A program made the translations under genes and the position numbers. Below are positions 9,122 through 18,234 of a DNA stretch of 64,000 nt, piece by piece. The stretch's first letter is position 1, and each line of letters opens with the position of its first letter. The notes beneath the pieces are model-generated. The model had not been told where the DNA came from and did no database searches. It was given only the letters and a program-made list of their open reading frames with translations. The DNA is taken from the NCBI GenBank assembly GCA_964573115.1, contig CAZNIP010000003.1, positions 1 to 64,000 on the forward strand, given 5' to 3'. Source of the DNA: CAYOID01 sp964573115 (GTDB taxonomy: Bacteria; Desulfobacterota; Desulfovibrionia; Desulfovibrionales; Desulfothermaceae).

Positions 9122-9994
9122 ATGCACTTTCAAGATGTCATTTTGACCCTGCAGGACTTTTGGGCCAAGTACGGGTGTGTGCTCCATCAGCCCTTTGATC
9201 TCGAGGTCGGGGCAGGCACTTTTCATCCGGCCACAGCCCTGCGGGTCATCGGTCCAGAACCCTGGAACACGGCCTATGTCCAACCCTCACGGCGGCCCAC
9301 TGACGGGCGCTATGGGGAGAACCCCAACCGACTGCAGCACTACTACCAGTACCAGGTCATTCTCAAGCCGGCCCCGGAGGACGCTCAGGACGTCTTTCTG
9401 GACAGCCTGTACGCTTTGGGGATCAATCCTGCAGAACACGACATCCGGTTCGTCGAGGACGACTGGGAGTCCCCGACCCTTGGAGCCTGGGGACTGGGTT
9501 GGGAGATCTGGCTTGATGGCATGGAGATCACCCAGTTCACCTATTTCCAGCAGGTTGGGGGGATCGATCTCGATCCAGTCAGCCTGGAGCTGACCTATGG
9601 CCTGGAACGGATCTGCATGTACCTCCAGGGCAGGGAATCAGTCTATGATCTGGCCTGGAACGAACACTGCACCTACGGGGACATCCACCATCAGAACGAA
9701 GTCGAGCACTCCACCTACAACTTTGAGCTGAGCACCCCGGAGATGCTTTTCGCCTTTTTCGACTCCTGTGAGGCCGAGTGCGGAAAGCTCTGCGCCCACT
9801 CCATGCCCTGGCCCGCGTATGATTTTTGCCTGAAGTGCTCGCACCTCTTCAATCTTCTGGAAGCCCGCGGGGCGATTTCGATCACCGAACGCACAGGCTA
9901 CATCGCCAGGGTCCGTCACCTGGCATCGTCAGTGGCCAGGCTGTATGCCAGTCAGCGCGAAGAGATGGGGTATCCCATGCTGGAGCGGGCGTGA
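9122..9994 (+). CDS. glyQ: Glycyl-tRNA synthetase alpha subunit
   Basis: Catalytic subunit of the bacterial alpha2beta2 glycyl-tRNA synthetase, forming glycyl-AMP and charging tRNA-Gly. 290 residues, the usual size. Highly conserved segments are clear: 'FWAKYGCVLHQPFDLEVGAG', 'EPWNTAYVQPSRRPTDGRYG', 'NRLQHYYQYQVILKPAP', 'WEIWLDGMEITQFTYFQQVG' and 'LTYGLERI'. The ATG at 9122 follows GGAGAG. Oddly, its partner glyS is not next but 3.2 kb downstream, after a complete TRAP transporter operon. Confidence 0.97.
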   Translation: MHFQDVILTLQDFWAKYGCVLHQPFDLEVGAGTFHPATALRVIGPEPWNTAYVQPSRRPTDGRYGENPNRLQHYYQYQVILKPAPEDAQDVFLDSLYALGINPAEHDIRFVEDDWESPTLGAWGLGWEIWLDGMEITQFTYFQQVGGIDLDPVSLELTYGLERICMYLQGRESVYDLAWNEHCTYGDIHHQNEVEHSTYNFELSTPEMLFAFFDSCEAECGKLCAHSMPWPAYDFCLKCSHLFNLLEARGAISITERTGYIARVRHLASSVARLYASQREEMGYPMLERA

Positions 9995-10004
9995 CAGGGC
10001 AGAA

Positions 10005-10031
10005 GACAGATGACAGATGACAGATGACAGA
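10005..10031. repeat. Short tandem repeat (GACAGAT)x3.9
   Basis: Three perfect copies of the 7-mer GACAGAT plus a partial fourth. It starts 10 bp after the glyQ stop, at the left junction of the TRAP transporter cassette that separates glyQ from glyS. Confidence 0.8.
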
Positions 10032-10117
10032 AAAGAGGTCACAGAAGGGATCAGGAGCAGAGTTCAACTTTGCCCTGCCAGCTTTTGTCCGGGGGAGTTT
10101 CAAACCTGGAGGTCGGA

Positions 10118-11278
10118 ATGCATTCATTACCCAGACGCCAGAACCTGAGAGTGAAACAGGGCGTGCACGGTGACAGGGGCCAGTTGAACAGGACCTTTCA
10201 CGGCCTGCGAACACGCACGATGGGGGCTGGATGGCCGCTTTGCCTGGCCCTGGCAGTTTTGGCCATTGGCCTGGTCATGGGCACAAGCGCTCAGGCCAAG
10301 ACCTTTCAGTTCACCTACAGCAGCTTTTTTCCGCCCAGCCACATTCAGAGCCAGCTTGCCGAAGCCTGGTGCCAGGAGGTCACTGCGCGGACTGACGGCC
10401 AGGTCAAGGTCTACTTCTACCCTGGCCAGACCCTGACCAAGGCCGCCCAATGCTACGACGGCGTGGTCACCGGACGGTCCGATATCGGGATGTCCTGTCT
10501 GCTCTACACCAGGGGGCGCTTTCCGCTCATGGATTTCATCAATCTGCCCTTTGGCAATCCCAGCGGGGCCTTTGCCACAGCGCTGATCAACGAGGTCTAC
10601 GATTCCTTCGAGCCCAAGGAGCTCTCCGACGTCAAGGTCCTCTATCTTCACGCCCACGGACCGGGCTTCATCCACACCAAGGATCAGCCGGTGCGCACTC
10701 TGGAGGATCTGAAAGGCTTGAAGATCAGGTGTCCAGGTTCGGTTGCCGAGACCATCAGCTCCCTGGGAGCCACTCCGGTGACCATGCCCATGCCCGAGGT
10801 CTACCAGGCCCTGCAGAAAGGGGTGGTCGAGGGAGCGGTCTACCCCATGGAGACCAACCAGGGCTGGAAAATGGGGGAGGTCATCGATTATTCGGCGGCC
10901 AACTATGCGACAGCCTACTCAGTGGGTTTTTTCGTGGTCATGAACAAGGACAAGTGGAACAGGCTGCCTGCCGATCTTCAGGCGAGCATCGAAAAGATCA
11001 ATGCGGAATGGGCCATCAAGCACGGCCAGGCCTGGGATGACAGCGATTTTCAGGGGATCCGCTCCTCCTTGTCTGAAGGCAACAGCGTCCTTGGACTGGA
11101 CGAGGACGAGCAGGACAGATGGGTCAAAGCCGTTCAGCCCGTCTCTGAGGCCTACGTTGACAAAGCCCAATCCAAAGGGTTGCCGGGTCAGGAGGTCCTG
11201 TCATTCTTGAAGGAGCAGCTCAACGACTATCATCAGGGCGAGTTCCGGAGCCCGTATTTTCAGTCCTCGATGGAATGA
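10118..11278 (+). CDS. dctP: TRAP transporter substrate-binding protein (DctP family)
   Basis: Periplasmic receptor of a tripartite ATP-independent transporter for a carboxylate-type substrate. The ATG at 10118 has GGAGG five bases ahead. It gives a signal peptide with an unusually long charged n-region (about 35 residues) before the hydrophobic core 'CLALAVLAIGLVMGTSAQA'; an ATG at 10220 would give a normal signal but has no ribosome site. Mature DctP hallmarks: 'AEAWCQEVTARTDGQVKVYF', the carboxylate-binding Arg in 'LKGLKIRCPG', and 'EVYQALQKGVVEGAVYP'. 386 residues. Its stop overlaps dctQ by 4 bp (ATGA). The substrate is not deducible. Confidence 0.92.
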   Translation: MHSLPRRQNLRVKQGVHGDRGQLNRTFHGLRTRTMGAGWPLCLALAVLAIGLVMGTSAQAKTFQFTYSSFFPPSHIQSQLAEAWCQEVTARTDGQVKVYFYPGQTLTKAAQCYDGVVTGRSDIGMSCLLYTRGRFPLMDFINLPFGNPSGAFATALINEVYDSFEPKELSDVKVLYLHAHGPGFIHTKDQPVRTLEDLKGLKIRCPGSVAETISSLGATPVTMPMPEVYQALQKGVVEGAVYPMETNQGWKMGEVIDYSAANYATAYSVGFFVVMNKDKWNRLPADLQASIEKINAEWAIKHGQAWDDSDFQGIRSSLSEGNSVLGLDEDEQDRWVKAVQPVSEAYVDKAQSKGLPGQEVLSFLKEQLNDYHQGEFRSPYFQSSME

Positions 11279-11757
11279 TGTTTCACAAGGCGATCCTCCT
11301 GGCGGCTGATGTTCTGCAGCGTCTTGCCGGCATCCTCCTGGTGGGCATGATGCTCCTGACCTGTCTAGACGTAGTGGGGAACATGTTCGGCCATCCCATT
11401 TTGGGGACCGAGGAACTGGTCAGCCTGATGGCGGCCATGCTCCTGGCTTTTGTCCTGCCGTCGGCTCATCTGAAGAAAGCCCATATCGGCATCGATCTTT
11501 TGTACGCCAGGCTCACCAGGAGGCAGAGAAAGATCAATGACCTCTTCATCGGGTCTTTGAGCTTTTTCTTTTTTGTCCTCGCGGCCTGGCAGTGTTTCAC
11601 CTATGCGGGCGAGTTGAAGGTCACCGGCGAAGTCTCCAGTACTCTGGAGCTGCCTCTGTACTATGTGCTGTACGCCATTGCCATGGCCTGCTTCATCCTG
11701 GCCATGGCCATTCTGACGGAGTGTCTGTCCTTGGCCAGAAGAGACCGGCATGATTGA
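11275..11757 (+). CDS. dctQ: TRAP transporter small membrane subunit (DctQ family)
   Basis: 160 residues with four membrane spans, the first near residues 14-32 and the last 'YALYAIAMACFILAMAIL'-like near the C-terminus. DctQ pairs with DctM in the inner membrane and is needed for solute uptake driven by an ion gradient. It has the typical 'TCLDVVGNMFGHPILGTEEL' segment. It overlaps dctP by 4 bp and dctM by 8 bp, so the three subunits are translationally coupled. Confidence 0.92.
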   Translation: MMFHKAILLAADVLQRLAGILLVGMMLLTCLDVVGNMFGHPILGTEELVSLMAAMLLAFVLPSAHLKKAHIGIDLLYARLTRRQRKINDLFIGSLSFFFFVLAAWQCFTYAGELKVTGEVSSTLELPLYYVLYAIAMACFILAMAILTECLSLARRDRHD

Positions 11758-13054
11758 TTTTGTTCAGGTGGGGATCATCGGGATCGTTGTCCTGGTGGCC
11801 TTTTTTTTTACCCGGATCGCTGTGGCCTATGCCCTGGCCATTGTCGGGGTCGTCGGGTATGCGGTCCTGACTGGGGTCGATTCGGCTCTGACCCTGCTCT
11901 CCAGGGATATCTTCAGTGTCTTTTCCTCCTATGGCCTGGCCCTGGTGCCCCTGTTCGTGTTCATGGGCTATATCGCCTATTACGCCGGGGTGAGCAAGCG
12001 CCTCTATGACATGGCCTACAAGGTCAGCGGACGGGTCCGGGGGGGACTGGCCATGGCCACCATCGGGGCCTGCACCGCCTTTGGCGCCGTCAGCGGTTCG
12101 ACAACGGCCACGGCGGCGACCATCGGCTCCATCGCCATGCCGGAGATGAAGAGGTACCAGTACGGAAACCGGCTGGCCGCAGGTGCTGTCGCAGCCGGCT
12201 CCGGTCTTGGCATCCTGATGCCCCCGAGTGTGATCCTGATCATCTACGGCATACTGACGCAGATTTCCATCGGCAAGCTCTTTCTGGCCGGGATCATTCC
12301 GGCATTCTTCATAGCCCTGCTCTTTATCCTGACCATCCTGATCTACTGCTCCTTCTTTCCTGAGCAGGGGGCCAAAGGCGAGCGATTTGTGCTTCGGGAA
12401 ACCGTGCTGGCCCTGTTTGAAATCTGGGAAACCCTGTTCGTCTTCCTGCTCGTCATGGGGGGGATGTTCTTCGGGTTCTTCACTCCGACCAAGGCCGGGG
12501 CTGTGGGCTCTTTCCTCCTTCTGGCCATTGTCCTGGTGCAGCGCAAGCTGCAGTGGGCGACCTTCGTCAGGGCGGTGAACGACACCCTCAACGTCTCCTG
12601 CATGGTGATCATGCTCGTCACCGGCGCGACCATCTTCGGACATTTCCTGGCCCTGTCCAGGATCTCCATGGAGCTGGCCAATATGGTGGCCGGTCTGGAT
12701 TGGCCGGCCTGGGCCATCATGGCCGTGATCTGCACCATCTACCTCTGCGCCGGATGTTTCATCGACGCCCTGGCCCTGATCACCCTGACCATACCGATCT
12801 TTTACCCGATCGTGATCAACCTGGGGTACGACCCCATCTGGTTCGGGGTCATCATCGTCCTCATCACTCAGATGGGGATCATCACCCCTCCTGTGGGGGT
12901 CAATTCATACATTGTCAAAGGCATAGCCCCGTACGTGTCTCTTCAGGACGTCTTCATCGGGGTGCTGCCTTTTCTGGCGGCACTGATTCTGGGCACAGGG
13001 GTGCTGATCGCCTTTCCCCAGATCGTGACCTGTCTGCCGATGCTCATTGATTAG
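11750..13054 (+). CDS. dctM: TRAP transporter large permease (DctM family)
   Basis: A 434-residue polytopic membrane protein with about 12 hydrophobic spans, the ion-coupled transport channel. Typical DctM signatures: 'PLFVFMGYIAYYAGVSKRLY', 'FGAVSGSTTATAATIGSIAM' (hairpin region), 'AAGSGLGILMPPSVILIIYG', and 'TPPVGVNSYIVKGIAP' near the end. It starts inside dctQ. 102 bp follow before glyS, with no strong terminator, so glyS may be transcribed through from the cassette. Confidence 0.95.
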   Translation: MIDFVQVGIIGIVVLVAFFFTRIAVAYALAIVGVVGYAVLTGVDSALTLLSRDIFSVFSSYGLALVPLFVFMGYIAYYAGVSKRLYDMAYKVSGRVRGGLAMATIGACTAFGAVSGSTTATAATIGSIAMPEMKRYQYGNRLAAGAVAAGSGLGILMPPSVILIIYGILTQISIGKLFLAGIIPAFFIALLFILTILIYCSFFPEQGAKGERFVLRETVLALFEIWETLFVFLLVMGGMFFGFFTPTKAGAVGSFLLLAIVLVQRKLQWATFVRAVNDTLNVSCMVIMLVTGATIFGHFLALSRISMELANMVAGLDWPAWAIMAVICTIYLCAGCFIDALALITLTIPIFYPIVINLGYDPIWFGVIIVLITQMGIITPPVGVNSYIVKGIAPYVSLQDVFIGVLPFLAALILGTGVLIAFPQIVTCLPMLID

Positions 13055-13156
13055 GCGAAATTCTGGCCTGTCATGGCCTGAACAACGATCATGACATGAT
13101 TTCATCCCGGTGATCGCCAGGGGTGAAATCGAGCTCAAGCCCAAGGGATGGACACT

Positions 13157-15247
13157 ATGGCTCGATGTGTTTTGGAGATTGGTTTTGAAGAGATGCCGGC
13201 CCGTTTTCTCGCCGGACTGGAAGACAGCCTGCAGGAGCTCTTCATCCAGGAACTGACAGACATGCAGATCGGCTTTGACCTGGTCGAGGTCGCTTCCACT
13301 CCCAGGCGCCTGGTGGCTCATGTCCCGGACATCAATGCTGTTCAGGACAGGACAGAGGAGCTGGTGACCGGACCGCCAAAGCGGATTGCCTATGATCAAC
13401 AGGGAGAGCTGACCAAGGCCGGCCAGGGGTTTGTCAAGAACCAGGGGGTCGATCCAGCTGAGATTTTCATCCAGGAGACGCCCAAGGGCGAGTACCTGGC
13501 TGTGCACAAGAAAGGTGGCGGAGCCGCAACTCAGGCCCTGCTGCCTGATATCTTCGAGCGGATCATCGGCCGCCTGCCCATGCCCAAGAAGATGCGCTGG
13601 GAGAAGACCGGTTTTGCCTTTGGGCGGCCCATTCGCTGGATACTGGCCCTGCTCGACTCGTCTCTGATTCAGGTCCAATGCAGCTCGTTGTCCGCCGATC
13701 GAATCACCAGAGGACATCGTGTTCTCGGCCCCGGCCCCTGGAAGGTTCCGAGTGCTGCAGACTACTTCGACATCCTCAAGCACAAGGGCCAGGTGGTTCT
13801 GGACGTCAAGGACCGCATTCAGGCCATCCAGCAGGAGGGGGACAAACTGGCCAGGCAGCAGGGCGGGACCGTTGTCTGGACCGAAAACCTCCTCAATGAG
13901 GTGGCCAACCTGGTCGAGTCTCCCCGCCCTGTTCTGGGCTCCATCGACAGGGACTACCTGCAGCTGCCCCGGGAAGTCCTGCTCACGAGCATGGAGAGCC
14001 ACCAGAAGAGCTTCGGGGTTGAAGATGCCAACGGAAACCTGCTGCCCTTCTTCCTGTGCACCCTGAACCTGGAGCCGGATGACCTGGATCTGGTCCAAAA
14101 GGGCTGGGAGCGGGTCCTCAAAGCCAGACTCGAGGATGCGGTCTTTTTCTGGACTGCAGACTCCAGGGCCTCATTCGATCAATGGTGCCAGGAGCTGGAG
14201 AAGGTGGTCTTCCTGGGGCCCCTTGGAAGCATGGGGGACAAGTCCAGGCGGATGGTCCAGCTTGGCAGGTACCTGGCAGCAAAGGTCCAGCCGGATCTGG
14301 AGGACATTCTGGTCAGAGGGGCGGAGCTGGCCAAGGCTGACCTGGTCTCGGAAATGGTTGGCGAGTTCGGGGATCTGCAGGGGGTCATGGGCAGCATCTA
14401 CGCCAGGCAGAAAGGGGAAAAAGAGGCTGTGGCCCAGGCCATCGTCGAGCACTATCTGCCCACCGGGGCGGAAAGCCGGGTGCCTGAATCTAAAGCGGGG
14501 GCCCTGCTGGCTGTTGCCGACAAGGTGGATGTGCTGACTGGATGCTTCGGATTGGACATGATCCCCACAGGCGCCCAGGACCCCTACGCCCTTCGGCGCC
14601 AGGCCCTGGGAGTGATCAGGATCATTCTGGAGCACGGGCTTCGGATATCCCTGCTCGAGCTTCTGGAACAGTCCCGATCTCACTACGGTCAGATCGACTG
14701 GAAGCTCGATGCCAGAGCGTCGCTTGAGCATCTGGAGGAGTTCTTCAGCCACCGCCTCAAGGCCTATTTTGCCGGATCAGGGTTCTCGACCCTCATTGTC
14801 GACTCTGCGATTGGTGCGGGCATTGACGACATCTGGTCCCTGGCCCAGCGTCTCAGGGCCCTGGACCGGTTCAGCCGCAAGAGCGATTTTGAGGCCTCAG
14901 TTTTGACCTTCAAGAGGGTGGACAACATCATCAAGAAGCAGGGCGGGCAGGCAGGTCAGCCTTTGACCGGGTCCTATGTCCAGGACCGGCTCGTCGACCA
15001 GCAGGAGAGAGAGCTGGCAGCCAAGATCGAGGAGCTTGAACCCCGTTGGAAGCAGATGTGGCAGAGCGAACACTTTGACGAGCTCTTTGGCCTGCTGGGC
15101 GAGCTGCGGCCCTCAGTGGACAGCTTTTTTGATCATGTCATGGTCATGTGCGACGACGCCGAGCTGAGGTTGAACCGCTTGAACCTGCTCATGGCCCTGG
15201 TCAACCGGCTCTCCCTGCTGGCAGACTTCAGTGCGCTCCAGATCTGA
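13157..15247 (+). CDS. glyS: Glycyl-tRNA synthetase beta subunit
   Basis: Non-catalytic, tRNA-binding subunit of heterotetrameric glycyl-tRNA synthetase. 696 residues, as expected. N-terminal 'LEIGFEEMPARFLAGLEDSL', then 'MPKKMRWEKTGFAFGRPIRW', 'MESHQKSFGVEDANGNLLPF', 'RLEDAVFFWTADS', 'LAKADLVSEMVGEFGDLQG' and 'QDPYALRRQALGVIRI' are all conserved GlyS segments. The ATG at 13157 is preferred over 13148, because AAGGG at 13143-13147 is correctly spaced for it and the product then matches the usual N-terminus. It is separated from glyQ by the TRAP genes. Confidence 0.96.
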   Translation: MARCVLEIGFEEMPARFLAGLEDSLQELFIQELTDMQIGFDLVEVASTPRRLVAHVPDINAVQDRTEELVTGPPKRIAYDQQGELTKAGQGFVKNQGVDPAEIFIQETPKGEYLAVHKKGGGAATQALLPDIFERIIGRLPMPKKMRWEKTGFAFGRPIRWILALLDSSLIQVQCSSLSADRITRGHRVLGPGPWKVPSAADYFDILKHKGQVVLDVKDRIQAIQQEGDKLARQQGGTVVWTENLLNEVANLVESPRPVLGSIDRDYLQLPREVLLTSMESHQKSFGVEDANGNLLPFFLCTLNLEPDDLDLVQKGWERVLKARLEDAVFFWTADSRASFDQWCQELEKVVFLGPLGSMGDKSRRMVQLGRYLAAKVQPDLEDILVRGAELAKADLVSEMVGEFGDLQGVMGSIYARQKGEKEAVAQAIVEHYLPTGAESRVPESKAGALLAVADKVDVLTGCFGLDMIPTGAQDPYALRRQALGVIRIILEHGLRISLLELLEQSRSHYGQIDWKLDARASLEHLEEFFSHRLKAYFAGSGFSTLIVDSAIGAGIDDIWSLAQRLRALDRFSRKSDFEASVLTFKRVDNIIKKQGGQAGQPLTGSYVQDRLVDQQERELAAKIEELEPRWKQMWQSEHFDELFGLLGELRPSVDSFFDHVMVMCDDAELRLNRLNLLMALVNRLSLLADFSALQI

Positions 15248-15333
15248 GGCTGTGGAGAAGGCCACCGAGGCTGAGGCACAACGGGCTCAGCCTGTTCGAC
15301 CAACCAAAGAGGCGGGTCAAGGGGAAAAAAGAC

Positions 15334-15362
15334 TTGACAATGCAATCGAGCTTCAAATAACT
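15334..15362 (+). promoter_or_regulatory. Sigma-70-type promoter of rpsT
   Basis: A perfect TTGACA at 15334-15339 and a weak -10 (ATAACT around 15357-15362) at 17-bp spacing, about 75 bp before the rpsT start and after an A-rich stretch. Ribosomal protein genes usually have their own strong promoter, which fits. Confidence 0.5.
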
Positions 15363-15434
15363 TCTTTGGTTTAGTTTTCCTTTGATGCAATGAGACCAGG
15401 ACAATCCATCAGGATTTTTTGAGGAGGTTGTGTT

Positions 15435-15698
15435 TTGGCTAACACGAAACAGGCATTGAAGCGCCATCGTCAGAGTTTAAAGGCCCGGACCAGGAACCGG
15501 ATCGTCAAGAGCCATGTCAAGAATGCGGTCAAAGATGTTCATTCGGCCATTGATGCCAAGGACAGGGACCAGGCCCAGCTGGCCCTGAAGAAAGCCAACG
15601 CCGTGCTGGACAAGGCAGCCTCAAAAGGGGTCATCCACTGGCGCAAGGCCTCCAGGCGCATCTCAAGATTGAACAGGGCCCTGAATCAGATGCAGTGA
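15435..15698 (+). CDS. rpsT: 30S ribosomal protein S20
   Basis: An 87-residue, very basic helical protein that binds 16S rRNA early in 30S assembly. The sequence 'MANTKQALKRHRQSLKARTR' and the end 'VIHWRKASRRISRLNRALNQ' are diagnostic. The start is TTG at 15435, seven bases after a strong GAGGAGG; this keeps the conserved A-N-T/H-K N-terminus. S20 often uses a non-ATG start (E. coli uses UUG), which is linked to its autoregulation. Confidence 0.97.
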   Translation: MANTKQALKRHRQSLKARTRNRIVKSHVKNAVKDVHSAIDAKDRDQAQLALKKANAVLDKAASKGVIHWRKASRRISRLNRALNQMQ

Positions 15699-15700
15699 GC

Positions 15701-15730
15701 GGATGTCATCCGGACGACCGGATGACATCC
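15701..15730. repeat. Perfect inverted repeat after rpsT
   Basis: GGATGTCATCCGG and its exact reverse complement, separated by ACGA, 3 bp after the rpsT stop. No T-run. It resembles the hairpin that follows the acetoacetyl-CoA synthetase gene at 33016-33045 (shared ATGTCA core), so it may belong to a family of 3'-end hairpins. Confidence 0.75.
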
Positions 15731-15750
15731 GGTATCCGGAGTTTGTCGTC

Positions 15751-15783
15751 AAAGACCCCGCCACCTCAGGTGGCGGGGTCTTT
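15751..15783. terminator. Strong bidirectional terminator
   Basis: Perfect 15-bp arms, AAAGACCCCGCCACC and GGTGGCGGGGTCTTT, loop TCA. It is placed between rpsT (plus) and phoH (minus). Confidence 0.9.
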
Positions 15784-15863
15784 GCGTTGGGTGTTCTGGT
15801 GATGAGCGGTCACTGCAGCGACAGCTCGCGTTGCCAACTCTTACTGCGCTGGCGCGGAAACGT

Positions 15864-17057
15864 TCACAAACCGGACTTGATGATCATGTCCGTGATCGGT
15901 CCCCTGGATTTGTCCCCTTTGAGGACCATATGGGCGTAGTTTTTCAGCCCTTTGAATTTCTTGACCACCCAGTTCAGGCCATTGTTGCTTTCATTGAGAT
16001 AGGGGTTGTCCACCTGCCGCGTGTCCCCGAGACAGAAGCATTTGACGCCATCCCCCATTCTGGTCAGCAGGGCTCTGGTCTCCGAACGGGAGAGATTCTG
16101 CATCTCATCGATGATGACCACCGCATTCTCAATGTTCATCCCCCGGATATAGGCCATGGGGAGGATTTCAAAACGATGGGGGTTGAGCTTCATGGAGTTG
16201 TTCTTGGGGTCGTCAAAGATGCGGTTGGCCGGTCTGCGCTCATGGAGCTTGATGAGCAGGTCCTGGATGTATCGGACATAGGGGGCCATCTTGTCTTCCA
16301 TGTCCCCGGGCAGAAAACCCATTCGCCTGCCAATCTCGATCACGGGCTTGACCAGGAAGATTTTGCGATAGGGATTGGTTTTGTTCTCCAGCGTCAGATA
16401 CAGGGCGGCGGCCAGGGCCAGGAACGTCTTGCCGTACCCTGCCTCCGACTGGATCGTGACCAGATCGATGGCCTCGTGGAGCATGAGTTCCAGAGCCAGG
16501 TTCTGGTAGACGTTTCGCGGCCTGATATTCCAGATGGCGTGCTGATGGTTGATGGCCCGGCTGCCTTCAGGACCGAAGAAGAGGGGCGTTCCGTTTTCCC
16601 ATCGGAAGCTGTTGGGGACAGGGTCGTCGGAATCATGGACAAACCCGGTGTAGGACTGGGATTCGCTCTGGAACGGGTTCGAATCCCGGTAGTGCTCGGA
16701 GACGATGTTGTGCAGTCTGGCCTTGATCTGCATGAGCCGATCGTTGGTGACCAGGATGGGTTCTGGAATGTTGCAGTGCAGGACCTCTTCCAGGATGCGG
16801 TCGTCATTGGACGTCTGCAGTTCGTGAGGCGTCTGGACCGGTTTGAGCAGGACAATGGAGGTGTCCTCCTGGATCATGGTCAGGATCTGGGCCACAATAT
16901 GGGCCACACGCTGATTCTTTTTCAGGGTGTCCAGTTCTTCCAGGACGGTGTAGGGCAGGATGATCTGGTTTTCGTTTCCGTTTCTCAGGGTGCTCAAGCT
17001 CTGCGGGTTCTCGATGAGCACGTTGGTGTCCAGGATGAAGTTCTTTTTTGCTGACAT
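15864..17057 (-). CDS. PIN domain-PhoH family ATPase (PhoH2)
   Basis: A 397-residue, two-domain protein. The N-terminal PIN ribonuclease domain (about 1-135: 'NFILDTNVLIENPQS', 'ILPYTVLEELDTLKK', 'VTNDRLM') carries the acidic residues expected in active PIN nucleases. The C-terminal PhoH P-loop ATPase has Walker A SEAGYGKT at residues 204-211 and Walker B 'VVIIDEMQN'. PhoH2 proteins are linked to RNA unwinding and cleavage and resemble toxin-derived enzymes. Start ATG at 17057 with GGAGG. The preceding DksA-like gene ends 15 bp upstream, so both probably share a transcript. Confidence 0.92.
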   Translation of the reverse strand: MSAKKNFILDTNVLIENPQSLSTLRNGNENQIILPYTVLEELDTLKKNQRVAHIVAQILTMIQEDTSIVLLKPVQTPHELQTSNDDRILEEVLHCNIPEPILVTNDRLMQIKARLHNIVSEHYRDSNPFQSESQSYTGFVHDSDDPVPNSFRWENGTPLFFGPEGSRAINHQHAIWNIRPRNVYQNLALELMLHEAIDLVTIQSEAGYGKTFLALAAALYLTLENKTNPYRKIFLVKPVIEIGRRMGFLPGDMEDKMAPYVRYIQDLLIKLHERRPANRIFDDPKNNSMKLNPHRFEILPMAYIRGMNIENAVVIIDEMQNLSRSETRALLTRMGDGVKCFCLGDTRQVDNPYLNESNNGLNWVVKKFKGLKNYAHMVLKGDKSRGPITDMIIKSGL

Positions 17058-17072
17058 GGTCCTCCAATCTCT

Positions 17073-17411
17073 TTAGCGGTCCAGGTCGCTCTGACACTGG
17101 ATACAGTGAACAGCATCGGGAATGGCCATCAGCCTGCGCAGGCCGATCTGCTCTCCGCAGATCCTGCAGATGCCGAAAGAGCCTGTGTCCAGCATGTCCA
17201 GGGCGTTTTCAAGGGCCTCGATTTTTTTCAGGTTCCGGGAGTAGCGTTGCAGGTAGGCTGCTTCTGCGGATTCGTTGTGGGCCCGATCCATCATGTCGGG
17301 AAGGGATTTGTCCGCTCCGTCGAGGAAGAGCTTCACGGATTCGTTTTCGGTCTTCAAATCCGTCAGCTGCTGGGACAGGCGATGCTTGAAGTCCACATTC
17401 AGTGCGGTCAT
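17073..17411 (-). CDS. DksA/TraR-family zinc-finger regulator
   Basis: 112 residues: a coiled-coil N-terminal half (residues 5-75) and a C-terminal zinc finger with C82-x2-C85 and C103-x2-C106 ('FGICRICGEQI', 'VHCIQCQ'). DksA-type proteins insert a coiled coil into the RNA polymerase secondary channel and modulate stringent-response promoters; shorter members such as this act similarly or in stress. SD AAAGGAG precedes the ATG at 17411. It lies upstream of phoH on the minus strand. Confidence 0.88.
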   Translation of the reverse strand: MTALNVDFKHRLSQQLTDLKTENESVKLFLDGADKSLPDMMDRAHNESAEAAYLQRYSRNLKKIEALENALDMLDTGSFGICRICGEQIGLRRLMAIPDAVHCIQCQSDLDR

Positions 17412-17526
17412 GCGCTTCTCCTTTGTTCAGCCGGAATTGCAAAGGTTTGGACCTTGAACTGGATCGTCACTGTTTCCTTGTATCCCGACATTGTTACGAT
17501 TGTCTGCACTGAATGTGACATTTCTG

Positions 17527-18234
17527 TTACGGGTCAAAGGAGCCTTTGTTTTTCCCGGGTTTGCCAGGGAAGAGGGTGTTTCTGGAAAGATCTGTCTGCT
17601 CCTGCGGGGTGAGCCTCAAGAGCTCCAGGGTGACCGTGGACATGAAGAAAGTTTCCCGGGCAACACGCTTCAGCCCGGCATGGGGACTGAGGACCCCTTT
17701 GAGCCCACCCGCCTTCATGTAGCTTCTGAAGTTGGCGAAATGACGGGATCCGGCCAGTCGTTCCACCGCCATGATCAGAAAAAAGGCTGAAAAGTCCAGC
17801 ACCCGTCGCGGTCTGCAGAAATCGACGACGATCAGGGCGCCGAGGCTGCTGAGCAGTCCCTGGGCCTGGCTGAGGATCTGCCGTTGCTGGTCAGGGCTCT
17901 TCTCATGCAGGGCAAAGGAGAGGATCACGCCATCGCAGGCCTGGGGCTGGAACGGTGGCCGGGCCGCATCCCCGCGGACGTACCCTCTGTCCTGGCTTTT
18001 GGTGGCGGCCTTGCGGAGCATGGCTGGAGACATGTCGACCCCGAAGGCCTGAATTCCCATTCCTTTAAGCATTTCGCACTGAACCCCGGTCCCGCAGCAC
18101 AGGTCGATGACCCGTGTCAGTCCCGTTTCCTGGATCAGAGCAGCAGTCCTGGCTCGAATCCGGTTCAGGAAGGGGTCGAGGAGGGGGTCGTACACAGGGG
18201 CGATGGCCCGGTACTCGTCATGTTCAAGGGTCAT
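17527..18234 (-). CDS. Class I SAM-dependent methyltransferase
   Basis: 235 residues with a Rossmann-type methyltransferase fold: motif I 'VIDLCCGTGVQCEML' (near 42-55), 'AFGVDMSPAMLRKA' after strand 2, 'DGVILSFALHE' at motif IV, and 'LIVVDFCRP'. It resembles UbiE/phospholipid N-methyltransferase-like enzymes, but the substrate cannot be named. Its ATG overlaps the HAD stop by 4 bp (ATGA), making it the last gene of the photolyase-selenoprotein-HAD-methyltransferase operon. Confidence 0.85.
   Translation of the reverse strand: MTLEHDEYRAIAPVYDPLLDPFLNRIRARTAALIQETGLTRVIDLCCGTGVQCEMLKGMGIQAFGVDMSPAMLRKAATKSQDRGYVRGDAARPPFQPQACDGVILSFALHEKSPDQQRQILSQAQGLLSSLGALIVVDFCRPRRVLDFSAFFLIMAVERLAGSRHFANFRSYMKAGGLKGVLSPHAGLKRVARETFFMSTVTLELLRLTPQEQTDLSRNTLFPGKPGKNKGSFDP

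Noticed and set aside
16672..16692. tRNA-like T-arm sequence GGGTTCGAATCCCGG
   Set aside because: It lies within the PhoH coding region ('RDSNPF') and no acceptor or anticodon arms surround it.
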